Counted from the stretch's first letter, positions 1 to 5,389 are shown. The stretch is 6,901 nucleotides of DNA from CAMLHP01 sp035707845 (GCA_035707845.1 DASSTP010000007.1:1-6901), one strand, 5' to 3'. Numbers and translations: made by a program. The notes: generated from the sequence alone by a model not told the origin.

Positions 1-480
1 GAGCTGCGCCTTGGAGGTGCCACTGGTGATCGAGAGCGTCCGGCCGATTTCCTCATGGGTATAGCCCTCGATGTCGTGCATCACGAACACAGTCCGATAT
101 CCATCTGGCAGCGCGTCAATCGCTCTGTGCATCCCGCTTCGCAGGTCCGGTTCGCCCAGGTGGCCCGATGTTCCGGTTCCTTCCGCGAAATCGATCGGGA
201 CGTGGCGGCTGGCGAGCCGCTTCCGGGTCCGCAGCGCATTGAGCGCCACCGAGACGGCAATGGCGCCGATCCAGGAGCCCAGTGCCGACTCCCGCCGGAA
301 ATCGGCCAGCCGGTCGAACGCCTTGATGAACGTGTCCTGGACGCAGTCGGCGGCCGTATCGGCGTCGCCCACCATCCGGTACACCAGCCGATAGACGCGG
401 TCCACATGCGCGTCATACATGGCGCGTTCGGCGCTCGGGTCGCCGGAAAGGACTCGGTCAATGAGCTGGGCTTCGTCCAC
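1..480 (-). CDS. ECF-family RNA polymerase sigma factor (3' end cut by window edge)
   Basis: The minus strand encodes 160 residues, reading off the left edge with no stop. Region 2 spans about residues 5-75. It includes V-Y-R-L-V-Y-R-M-V-G-D at 29-39, the region 2.2 core C-V-Q-D-T-F-I-K-A-F at 46-55, and F-R-R-E-S-A-L-G-S-W-I at 61-71. After a variable linker (about 85-117), region 4 begins at A-I-D-A-L-P-D-G-Y-R at 120-129. The -35-binding helix-turn-helix follows: E-G-Y-T-H-E-E-I-G, then S-I-T-S-G-T-S-K-A-Q-L at 150-160. ECF sigma factors direct RNA polymerase to extracytoplasmic or stress regulons and usually pair with an anti-sigma factor; any partner lies outside the window. I chose GTG at 480-478 because AGGAG sits 4 nt upstream, no ATG lies between it and an in-frame TAG further up, and the length fits. 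Roughly 20-30 C-terminal residues are missing. ECF subgroup and targets are unknown. Confidence 0.93.
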   Translation of the reverse strand, partial: MDEAQLIDRVLSGDPSAERAMYDAHVDRVYRLVYRMVGDADTAADCVQDTFIKAFDRLADFRRESALGSWIGAIAVSVALNALRTRKRLASRHVPIDFAEGTGTSGHLGEPDLRSGMHRAIDALPDGYRTVFVMHDIEGYTHEEIGRTLSITSGTSKAQL

Positions 481-524
481 GGGGCTCCTGGGTTCGGCGG
501 CCTGCAGACCGCTGGGCGGCCTTG

Positions 525-543
525 GGGCGGCCGCAGGCCGCCC
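525..543. repeat. REP-like GC palindrome upstream of the sigma gene
   Basis: This is a perfect 8-bp inverted repeat, GGGCGGCC and GGCCGCCC, around a 3-nt loop. A further direct copy of GGGCGGCC lies just before it at 514-521. On the minus strand it would fall in the 5' untranslated region of the sigma factor mRNA, about 45 nt before the GTG. A 19-bp near copy (18 of 19 identical, opposite orientation) occurs at 4209-4227, which suggests a dispersed element rather than a gene-specific operator. Confidence 0.6.
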
Positions 544-588
544 GTACTACGGTGATATGACACAGGGACGGGGGAAAGGGTTTCTTCG

Positions 589-714
589 GGGCGAGCAGGA
601 GGGCAGGGCGAGCAGGGCGAGCAAGAGCACGAGAGTCGCTGGGTGGCAGCTGCTGGCCCGGTCCGTGCTGTCCGTCCACCTGCTCGCTCGCCTTGCTCAC
701 CTGCTCGCCCTGCC
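589..714. repeat. Inverted array of 9-bp GGGCGAGCA repeats in the divergent spacer
   Basis: GGGCGAGCA occurs at 589-597, 606-614 and 615-623. Its reverse complement TGCTCGCCC is at 702-710, with a degenerate copy TTGCTCACC at 693-701. The two clusters form long inverted arms: 602-625 pairs with 692-714 as 15 bp perfect, one bulge, then 7 bp. They enclose about 66 nt. The element fills most of the roughly 300-bp gap between the sigma factor and the next plus-strand ORF. Apart from it and the palindrome at 525-543, I see no convincing promoter or gene in 481-779. Confidence 0.6.
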
Positions 715-779
715 CCCAACGCAACCTTTCTCCCACTCGTATCATCTCATACCTGAAACGACACACAGTGCAGGGCACC

Positions 780-938
780 ATGACACCACCGATGATTGAA
801 ACAGCTCCAGGACACTACGTCATTCTCGACCACGGCCACCCGATCGGCGAGGTTCCACTGCCGGAACGGAAACCAGTGGTGGGAGTGGGGGAGAAGACGG
901 TCTTTCTGGTAATACGGCCGAAGGCGGAGCCGGAGTAG
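780..938 (+). CDS. Small ORF resembling the detached last blade of a propeller protein
   Basis: The ORF encodes 52 residues from ATG 780; a second in-frame ATG at 792 would give 48. It has no signal peptide, no lipobox and no clear Shine-Dalgarno sequence. The stretch G-H-P-I-G-E-V-P-L-P-E-R-K-P-V-V-G-V-G-E-K aligns with the C-terminal blade of the neighbouring propeller protein (its residues 343-363, G-N-L-L-R-Q-V-K-L-P-P-R-T-R-L-V-A-V-G-A-K). Shared features are L-P-x-R, V-x-V-G and a following hydrophobic strand. By itself it is too short to fold as a propeller. It is most likely a remnant of a decayed paralogue, less likely a real microprotein. The stop codon directly abuts the heptamer repeat block at 939. 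The frame stays open upstream to 693, but those codons have no propeller character. Confidence 0.4.
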   Translation: MTPPMIETAPGHYVILDHGHPIGEVPLPERKPVVGVGEKTVFLVIRPKAEPE

Positions 939-1014
939 GGTCGCAGGTCACAGGTCACAAGTCGCATGGCTCGCGACCCGCGACCTGCGACCTGCGACCT
1001 GCGACTTGCGACCC
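939..1014. repeat. Two opposed blocks of heptamer repeats (GGTCGCA and TGCGACC types)
   Basis: The left block has four 7-bp units at 939-966: GGTCGCA, GGTCACA, GGTCACA and AGTCGCA. The right block has six units at 973-1014, mostly GCGACCT, which is the reverse complement type. Aligned by hand, 938-966 pairs with 986-1014 at 25 of 29 positions, so the region can form a long imperfect hairpin. It starts immediately after the TAG of the upstream small ORF and ends about 43 bp before the next start codon. It contains no spacers and is not a CRISPR array. The rest of this spacer (1015-1057) shows no recognisable promoter. Confidence 0.75.
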
Positions 1015-1057
1015 CTCCCAGGCATCCCTTCTCCCGTCTCCTACCGCGACGGGCTCG

Positions 1058-2212
1058 ATGCGCCGAACAGGATCCCTCTGCTCCCTGCTGCTGCTCGCTG
1101 CCGTGATGCCTCTTGCCGCCCAGCAGGTGCCGGTCCAGCAGCTCGCCAGACCTGAAGTCGAATTTCCCGATCCGTTTGACCAGGTGACCTCCGTCCGGGA
1201 GCTGCGGGACGGCCGGCTCATCGTCGCCGACCTCTACGCCCGCGCTGTCTCGCTGGTGGACTTCGCGTCGGGCCAGGCCACGGCGATCGGGCGCGAGGGG
1301 CAGGGGCCCAAGGAGTTCGGCTTCCCCGTGGCCCTGGTCCCGCTTCCGAATGACACCACCTGGCTGGTCGATCCGGCCCAGAACCGCTTCCTCGTGATCC
1401 TGCCCAATGGCACCCCCTCCGGCACCGTGGCCTTTCCCGATGAATTTGGGGGCATGGCACGGGTAAAGGGGGCCGATGCGCGCGGCCGCATCTACGCGCA
1501 GGGCACCGGCTTCACCCTTGGCCCAGGCTCCGACCCGCGCGCACTGCCCGACTCTGCGCCGGTCGTCGCCTGGGACCGCGCGGCCAGGTCGGTGACGCCG
1601 GTCGGCAAGGTGAAGATCCCTGCGGTTGCCGTGTCCACATCGGGGAGCGGAGGCAGCCGCTCGGTGATGATGCGGCAGCAGCCCTTTCCCCTGGCCGACG
1701 ACTGGGCCGTGACCAGCGCCGGCCGAGTGGGCTTCGTGCGCTCGGGGACATATCACGTGGAATGGGGCGCGCCCGCCCCACGGGTGGGTCCGCCGGTTGC
1801 GTTCAAGCCGGTGCCGGTCACGGCCGCCGACAAGAAGGAGCTGGAGGACCGGATGAAGGACAGCCGCGGCGCGCTCCGGATTACGCGCACCGATGGCAAC
1901 GGCAGTGGACAGGCTTCGAGCGGTCCGCCTCCCTCCCAGCCGGCGGAGCCGCAGGTGGACTGGCCCGAACAGAAACCACCCTTCGTGCCGACCTCGGCGA
2001 TCACGTCACCCGAAGGCGAGATCTGGGTAGAGCGGTCCCAGCCAGCCGGAGCGCCGGAGCTGGTGGATGTCTTTGGCCCCGCCGGCAACCTGTTGCGCCA
2101 GGTGAAGTTGCCGCCGCGGACGCGGCTGGTGGCCGTGGGAGCCAAGGGGATCTACGCGGCGCGCACCGACGACGACGGACTCTGGTACCTGCAGCGCTAC
2201 AAGAAGCCCTGA
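1058..2212 (+). CDS. Secreted six-bladed beta-propeller protein
   Basis: The protein has 384 residues. The signal peptide covers about 1-21 (M-R-R, then a Leu-rich core), with likely cleavage at L-A-A/Q and no lipobox, so it should be periplasmic or secreted rather than lipid-anchored. Blade-like strands begin near residue 42. The signature I-G-R-E-G-Q-G-P-K-E-F lies at 77-87, with Lys where the paralogues have Gly. The last blade is at about 315-382 and ends in W-Y-L-Q-R-Y. Unlike the other copies it carries an insertion at about 255-310. This has a charged stretch K-K-E-L-E-D-R-M-K-D, then a Gly/Ser and Pro-rich linker. No catalytic residues are apparent; proteins of this fold (PF17170 or NHL-like) are usually binding or structural modules. 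ATG 1058 is set by the signal peptide; no good Shine-Dalgarno is visible. A strong hairpin follows its stop. Confidence 0.88.
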   Translation: MRRTGSLCSLLLLAAVMPLAAQQVPVQQLARPEVEFPDPFDQVTSVRELRDGRLIVADLYARAVSLVDFASGQATAIGREGQGPKEFGFPVALVPLPNDTTWLVDPAQNRFLVILPNGTPSGTVAFPDEFGGMARVKGADARGRIYAQGTGFTLGPGSDPRALPDSAPVVAWDRAARSVTPVGKVKIPAVAVSTSGSGGSRSVMMRQQPFPLADDWAVTSAGRVGFVRSGTYHVEWGAPAPRVGPPVAFKPVPVTAADKKELEDRMKDSRGALRITRTDGNGSGQASSGPPPSQPAEPQVDWPEQKPPFVPTSAITSPEGEIWVERSQPAGAPELVDVFGPAGNLLRQVKLPPRTRLVAVGAKGIYAARTDDDGLWYLQRYKKP

Positions 2213-2218
2213 TTCCAT

Positions 2219-2250
2219 TTGACAATCCATTGACGGCGCATGGCTATCGT
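2219..2250 (+). promoter_or_regulatory. Possible promoter for the peptide cassette, giving a nearly leaderless mRNA
   Basis: A perfect TTGACA lies at 2219-2224. The only -10-like sequence in reach is TATCGT at 2245-2250, giving an over-long 20-bp spacer. Transcription would then start at or next to the ATG at 2256, so the mRNA would have almost no leader. That would agree with the absence of a Shine-Dalgarno before that ATG. The -35 match could be chance. Confidence 0.2.
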
Positions 2251-2264
2251 GAGCCATGCGCCGT
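2233..2264 (+). terminator. 13-bp perfect hairpin: terminator of the propeller gene or start-codon switch of the next gene
   Basis: ACGGCGCATGGCT (2233-2245) and AGCCATGCGCCGT (2252-2264) are exact reverse complements around the 6-nt loop ATCGTG. The hairpin lies 20 nt after the stop of the propeller gene ending at 2212 and is followed by TTTGCTTT, as in a weak intrinsic terminator. The right arm contains ATG 2256-2258, the start codon of the next gene, so in a readthrough transcript the start would be base-paired. The same sequence could also act as a palindromic operator. Confidence 0.65.
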
Positions 2265-2678
2265 TTGCTTTGCCTCCTCGCCGTGCTTCCCGCCGCCTGC
2301 GGGCGTCCCGCTGACGCGGGGCGCCTCCTGCTCGACGATGGCCGGCGTGTCGCAGCGCTCGCGCGCGCTGAGAGTACCGCAGTCCTCTTCTACGATCCGT
2401 CACGCTGCTTTTCCTGCAGCAGCACCCTCCCTGAGTGGATCGCGTGGCGGGTTTCCCATCCTGAGCAGGTGCGCCTGGTGCTCACCGCCCGCCCAACCGA
2501 GGGCGAGCGTCGCCAGCTCAGGGCCGGCCGAGCCCAGGTGGACGGCCTGGTGCCGGGCGCGGGATGGATGGTGGAGGGGCGCTCGATGCTCGTGGTCCTG
2601 CTGGTGGACGGCCGGGAGGCGTGGACTGGTGTGGCCGGGCCGTCGCAGGTGTTCACCCCACAACAAGCGAGGCAATGA
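2256..2678 (+). CDS. Thioredoxin-like CxxC lipoprotein
   Basis: The protein has 140 residues. An export signal M-R-R-L-L-C-L-L-A-V-L-P-A-A-C runs to Cys15, a lipobox-like site with Pro at -3 instead of the usual Leu, so lipidation is likely but not certain. Then comes a compact thioredoxin-like fold: strand A-V-L-F-Y-D (42-47), active-site C-F-S-C (51-54) at the start of a helix, strand V-R-L-V-L-T (72-77), and a strand pair M-L-V-V-L-L-V-D-G-R (111-120). The Pro that precedes this strand pair in typical thioredoxins is missing (G-R-S-M instead), which is unusual for the fold. The likely role is thiol-disulfide exchange on the outer face of the inner membrane or in the periplasm. Its stop overlaps the start of the first Cys-rich peptide, which suggests that peptide as its substrate. 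The start is fixed by the signal peptide although it lies in a hairpin stem. It resembles no named TlpA or DsbA subgroup that I recognise. Confidence 0.8.
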   Translation: MRRLLCLLAVLPAACGRPADAGRLLLDDGRRVAALARAESTAVLFYDPSRCFSCSSTLPEWIAWRVSHPEQVRLVLTARPTEGERRQLRAGRAQVDGLVPGAGWMVEGRSMLVVLLVDGREAWTGVAGPSQVFTPQQARQ

Positions 2679-2893
2679 TGCGTGCGCTGCTTCGGAGGTT
2701 CGTGCCCGTAGTGCTGGCGCTGATGTTCGTCGCGCCGGCGCTCCAGGCACTGCCGATTTACATCTTTCCGTTCACCATCGGCTACTACCAGTGGAAGGAC
2801 CTGGACGGCAAGTGCGTGTCCAACTGTTCCTATGGAATGTCCTGCCCCTGCTGGCCGGTCAAGGTCGATGGCTTCTGGATCAATGTTCCCTGA
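2678..2893 (+). CDS. Small secreted four-cysteine peptide, copy 1
   Basis: This encodes 71 residues. A signal peptide with an L-L-R-R basic start and a hydrophobic core ends at A-L-Q-A (21-24). The mature part is about 47 residues. It is rich in aromatic and hydrophobic residues, with Y-Y-Q-W-K-D at 36-41 and cysteines at 46, 50, 56 and 58 (C-x3-C-x5-C-P-C). Two disulfides are plausible. I chose ATG 2678 because GAGG at 2669-2672 is 5 nt away; ATG 2675 is only 2 nt from it and would add one Met. Either start overlaps the preceding TGA, so translation is probably coupled. The next gene is a diverged paralogue. I do not recognise the family. No double-glycine leader and no peptide-modification enzymes are nearby. 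It could be a surface peptide, signal or bacteriocin-like product; none is proven. Confidence 0.72.
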   Translation: MRALLRRFVPVVLALMFVAPALQALPIYIFPFTIGYYQWKDLDGKCVSNCSYGMSCPCWPVKVDGFWINVP

Positions 2894-2897
2894 GCAT

Positions 2898-2901
2898 GAG
2901 G
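2898..2901 (+). promoter_or_regulatory. Shine-Dalgarno GAGG that fixes the start of peptide copy 2
   Basis: GAGG lies 6 nt before ATG 2908. An earlier in-frame ATG at 2896 overlaps this GAGG and has no upstream match of its own. The 2908 start also gives the M-R-R signal-peptide opening seen in other genes here. Confidence 0.6.
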
Positions 2902-2907
2902 TATGAC

Positions 2908-3084
2908 ATGAGACGGATTCTGCCGATTGCAGGGGCGCTGTGTGCGCTCATCCCGGCCCTGGCGCGCGGCGTGCCGCTGGATCCCTTCTACTACCAGTGG
3001 CGGGATATCGCCGGCAACTGCCTGAGCACGTGCAACAACAATGTTTACCGGTGTCCGTGCATCCGCATCGTCATTCCCCGATGA
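2908..3084 (+). CDS. Small secreted four-cysteine peptide, copy 2
   Basis: This encodes 58 residues. The signal peptide M-R-R-I-L-P ... A-L-A ends near residue 19, leaving a mature peptide of about 39 residues. It repeats the core of the preceding gene: F-Y-Y-Q-W-R-D-I at 27-34, G-N-C-L-S-T-C at 36-42 and R-C-P-C at 48-51, giving C-x3-C-x6-C-P-C. The spacing from the Trp to the first Cys (W-x6-C) is the same in both copies. It lacks the Y-I-F-P-F-T-I-G stretch and the longer C-terminal tail of copy 1. The DNA identity is patchy (13 bp identical over the Y-Y-Q-W codons), so the duplication is old. It sits 14 bp after copy 1, and its TGA overlaps the next ATG by 4 bp. Function is unknown. The preserved cysteine pattern despite low overall identity argues for selection on a folded, disulfide-bonded product. 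Confidence 0.72.
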   Translation: MRRILPIAGALCALIPALARGVPLDPFYYQWRDIAGNCLSTCNNNVYRCPCIRIVIPR

Positions 3085-4154
3085 AGACCTTCATCGCGGG
3101 AGTGAGCCTGGTGCTCGGCGTGATGGCCTGCAGGAGCGACACCCCCCTGTCGCGCGAGGCGACCGGCCCCGCTGTTTCGCTGGTTGATAGCGTAGTCCTG
3201 AGCGAAAGCGGAGCGAAGTACATAGCCCAATTGGGTGGAGTGGCGGAAGACGGTGCGGGCCGGTACCTCATCACCGACATGGCGCAGTCACGGGTGGTGC
3301 GGTTTGCTCCTGACGGGCGGTGGCTCGATGAGATCGGACGGAAGGGCGACGGGCCCGGTGAATTTCGCGGGCCCACCCAGGCAGTGCCGATGGGCAACGG
3401 CACCTTTGCCATTGGCGACGACCAATTGCGCCGGCTCACCGTCTTCGATGCGGCCGGCGACCGGATGCGCGACGTCACGTACCCCGGCATCATCCGCAAC
3501 GTCGTCGCTGACGGCGACGCGATCTGGTTTGGCGGCGTGGAGCAGGGAAGCGAGACGGGCATTACCCGATGGGATGGTGACAGCGCCTTCCGGCACCTCT
3601 TTCCCTTTCCTTCCTCTTATAAGGAAAGCCCGCCGCTCCGCGGTATCTTTACCATCGTGGCGCTGGATGCCTGGGCTGACACGCTCGTGGCCGGCTATTC
3701 GGGCAGCAACGAAATCGTGTTCATGGACAGTACCGGTCGCGAGCTTGACCGCCTCGACCTTCCGGCCATCCGTCGTAAAGGCGTGACACCCAAGGGCCTC
3801 GCCCTCATCGCCGCACCTGATACCCCGTTCCCTGAGCGCTTTTCGGCGATGTCGGGGCTGTTCGCGCTGCACCGGCTCTCCGGCGGCCAGATCGCCGCGG
3901 TGCACATGGACCAGGTGCTCGACGGCAATGCCATCGAGAGCGTGGTCTGGCTCTCGCTCATTTCAGCAGACCGGAAGCACGCCTGCGTGGATGGCACGGT
4001 GCCGGTGCATGGCGGTGGTCATCCTTATGTAGGCTTCGAGGGCGACACGCTCCTGGTCACCGAGCAGGAAGCGCAGGATGATCCGGTGCGCACGGTGGTG
4101 CATCGGTATCTGGTGGAGGGGGAGGGGTGCGGGTGGGTGGGGCTTGAGATCTGA
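3081..4154 (+). CDS. Six-bladed beta-propeller lipoprotein of the peptide cassette
   Basis: The protein has 357 residues. A type II signal peptide with lipobox V-M-A-C puts the lipidated Cys at 17. Propeller strands start near residue 47. The signature I-G-R-K-G-D-G-P-G-E-F is at 85-95, followed by repeated strands of the V-V-R-F-A-P-D-G-R and L-T-V-F-D-A-A-G-D type (blades with a D-x-x-G turn). The last blade ends at V-V-H-R-Y-L-V (339-345). The remaining E-G-E-G-C-G-W-V-G-L-E-I tail is low-complexity and runs into a heptamer repeat that supplies the stop. ATG 3081 overlaps the stop of peptide copy 2 (ATGA) and has no Shine-Dalgarno of its own, so it probably depends on translational coupling. 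It should be anchored in the cell envelope as a binding or scaffold module. Coupling to the peptide gene makes the peptides, or their thioredoxin-like partner, candidate ligands. No catalytic motif is seen. Confidence 0.9.
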   Translation: MKTFIAGVSLVLGVMACRSDTPLSREATGPAVSLVDSVVLSESGAKYIAQLGGVAEDGAGRYLITDMAQSRVVRFAPDGRWLDEIGRKGDGPGEFRGPTQAVPMGNGTFAIGDDQLRRLTVFDAAGDRMRDVTYPGIIRNVVADGDAIWFGGVEQGSETGITRWDGDSAFRHLFPFPSSYKESPPLRGIFTIVALDAWADTLVAGYSGSNEIVFMDSTGRELDRLDLPAIRRKGVTPKGLALIAAPDTPFPERFSAMSGLFALHRLSGGQIAAVHMDQVLDGNAIESVVWLSLISADRKHACVDGTVPVHGGGHPYVGFEGDTLLVTEQEAQDDPVRTVVHRYLVEGEGCGWVGLEI

Positions 4155-4180
4155 GAGCTGAGAGCTAAGAACTAGGAGCC
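4146..4180 (+). repeat. Five heptamer repeats across the stop codon of the cassette propeller gene
   Basis: The consecutive 7-bp units are GAGATCT, GAGAGCT, GAGAGCT, AAGAACT and AGGAGCC, progressively degenerate toward the 3' end. The TGA stop at 4152-4154 is formed across the first unit junction (T from one unit, GA from the next). The H-paralogue gene ending at 6636 stops in exactly the same way in a related heptamer array. Confidence 0.7.
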
Positions 4181-4208
4181 AGGCTGGATTCCAGCGGGCC
4201 ATGGTCGA

Positions 4209-4227
4209 GGGCGGCCTGCCGCCGCCC
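4209..4227. repeat. REP-like GC palindrome, second copy
   Basis: GGGCGGC and GCCGCCC form a 7-bp stem around CTGCC. The 19-bp element differs at one position from the reverse complement of 525-543. It lies in the 110-bp spacer between two propeller genes, about 38 bp before the next start codon. No T-run follows it, so a classical intrinsic terminator is unlikely. Confidence 0.55.
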
Positions 4228-4264
4228 CGCTTGCCGATCTCCCGATTCCGCCGCACCTTGGAAT

Positions 4265-5389
4265 ATGCTCCCCTCACATCGGCTGTTGCCGCTCGCGCTC
4301 ATGGCGCTCGCCGCGTGCAGCAGCGCAACCGATCGCGGTCCTTCCATCGCCCAGTTCCACCTCTCTGACACGGCCCTCGTCACCATCCCCGATGCCGCGC
4401 CGGATGGCCGGTATACCATGTCCACTATCACGGGTGCCTCGCAGGCGCGAGACGGAGCCGTGGCAGTCTGGACCGCGTCGAACGAGGTCTACCTCTTCGA
4501 CTCAACTGGTGCGTATGTGGACATGCCGGGGCGGAAGGGAAACGGCCCGGGCGAGCTTCGTGCGATCGGCGGGGTGGGTGAATGCAGCGAGGGGACGTTC
4601 ACTGTGTGGGACCCGATGGGCCGGCACCTGCTCCTCATCGATGCCACCCACGGCAGCGTCCGGGACCGGAATCCAGGCGTCCAGGAGTTGATTACGCGCT
4701 TCGCCGGCTGCCAGGAGGGGCATCCCGTCATCGTGTACTGGCCGTTCGATTTCAGCTCGCAGGAACTGAAGCAGGAATCGCTGGCGGTGGTCCGGCTCGA
4801 TACCGCCGGCACCAGCCTCGACACCATCTACGTCGGGAACGGGGTCCTGCATGCCGGGCCCGTGATGCAGCTCTTCCCGGTCATCCCCGCCGTCAGGGCG
4901 CGCGCCGATCTTCTCGTCGTCGGCGATAATACAACTGACATCTTGCGACGCTGGCACGGGGAGCGCCAGGATTCCGTACCGATTCGCATGGCGCGCCAGC
5001 CGGTGACCGCCGCTGCCGCCGACAGCATGAAGCGGCTCTGGTACGACCTCGGCAACCCCAATAGCACCCAGAGCAAGACCATCCATGCAATGATTGATCG
5101 GGCCTGGAGCAAGCTGCCGGCTCCCGATTCCATTCCCCTGTTCTCAGAATTGCTGATCGACGATTCGGCCTCTGTCTGGATATCGGACTACGTCGCCGGT
5201 CAGATGGGTCTCGGCTCGGCTCACGTGGGGCGCTGGATCAGGCTCTCGAACGATGGGGCCCCGGCCGCGACGCTGGAATTGCCCTCCAACTTCAATCTCA
5301 TGCAGTTCACCCATGGTCGGGCGCTCGGCATCCATGAAAATGAGGATGGATCGCTTGCCGTCGAGCTGCGGGAGATCGAGAAATCGTAG
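4265..5389 (+). CDS. Six-bladed beta-propeller lipoprotein
   Basis: The protein has 374 residues. The signal peptide carries lipobox A-L-A-A-C, with the lipidated Cys at 18. The blade signature is P-G-R-K-G-N-G-P-G-E-L at 88-98, preceded by the strand V-Y-L-F-D-S-T-G-A-Y (75-84). Later blades include S-V-W-I-S-D-Y-V (303-310), which is the usual conserved penultimate-blade element, and R-W-I-R-L-S-N-D-G (323-331). A helical, Ala-rich insertion at about 245-285 (A-A-A-D-S-M-K-R-L-W-Y) resembles one in the next gene (M-R-R-A-R-Y-D-T at 273-280 of that protein). Two non-lipobox cysteines, C107 and C149, could pair. ATG 4265 gives a clean signal peptide; only a weak TTGGA lies just upstream. Envelope location is expected. 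Ligand unknown. It sits 110 bp after the peptide cassette and may or may not be co-transcribed with it. Confidence 0.9.
   Translation: MLPSHRLLPLALMALAACSSATDRGPSIAQFHLSDTALVTIPDAAPDGRYTMSTITGASQARDGAVAVWTASNEVYLFDSTGAYVDMPGRKGNGPGELRAIGGVGECSEGTFTVWDPMGRHLLLIDATHGSVRDRNPGVQELITRFAGCQEGHPVIVYWPFDFSSQELKQESLAVVRLDTAGTSLDTIYVGNGVLHAGPVMQLFPVIPAVRARADLLVVGDNTTDILRRWHGERQDSVPIRMARQPVTAAAADSMKRLWYDLGNPNSTQSKTIHAMIDRAWSKLPAPDSIPLFSELLIDDSASVWISDYVAGQMGLGSAHVGRWIRLSNDGAPAATLELPSNFNLMQFTHGRALGIHENEDGSLAVELREIEKS

Noticed and set aside
81..719. 212-codon minus-strand frame over the sigma factor region
   Set aside because: A different minus-strand frame over the same DNA gives a textbook ECF sigma factor; this one is Pro/Arg/Ser-rich shadow sequence.
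721..745. ECF-type promoter (GCAACC followed by CGTAT) upstream of the 780 ORF
   Set aside because: The spacing between the two elements is only about 12 nt, too short for known ECF promoters, so the match is probably chance.
939..1014. CRISPR array
   Set aside because: Units are 7 bp with no spacers, and the two blocks are in opposite orientation.
815..1756. Open frame of 313 codons on the minus strand
   Set aside because: It lies opposite the propeller gene 1058-2212, encodes low-complexity Arg/Gly/His-rich sequence with no recognisable domain, and is explained by GC-rich codon bias on the coding strand.
1762..2895. Long upstream extension of the frame of peptide copy 2
   Set aside because: The frame is open for 440 codons, but only the part from ATG 2908 has a Shine-Dalgarno, a signal peptide and similarity to copy 1; the rest overlaps two real genes in another frame.
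2678..3084. Lasso peptide, lanthipeptide or double-glycine bacteriocin precursors
   Set aside because: The N-termini are ordinary Sec-type signal peptides, there is no GG-type leader, and no modification enzyme, peptidase or ABC transporter gene is in the window. A secreted disulfide peptide fits better.
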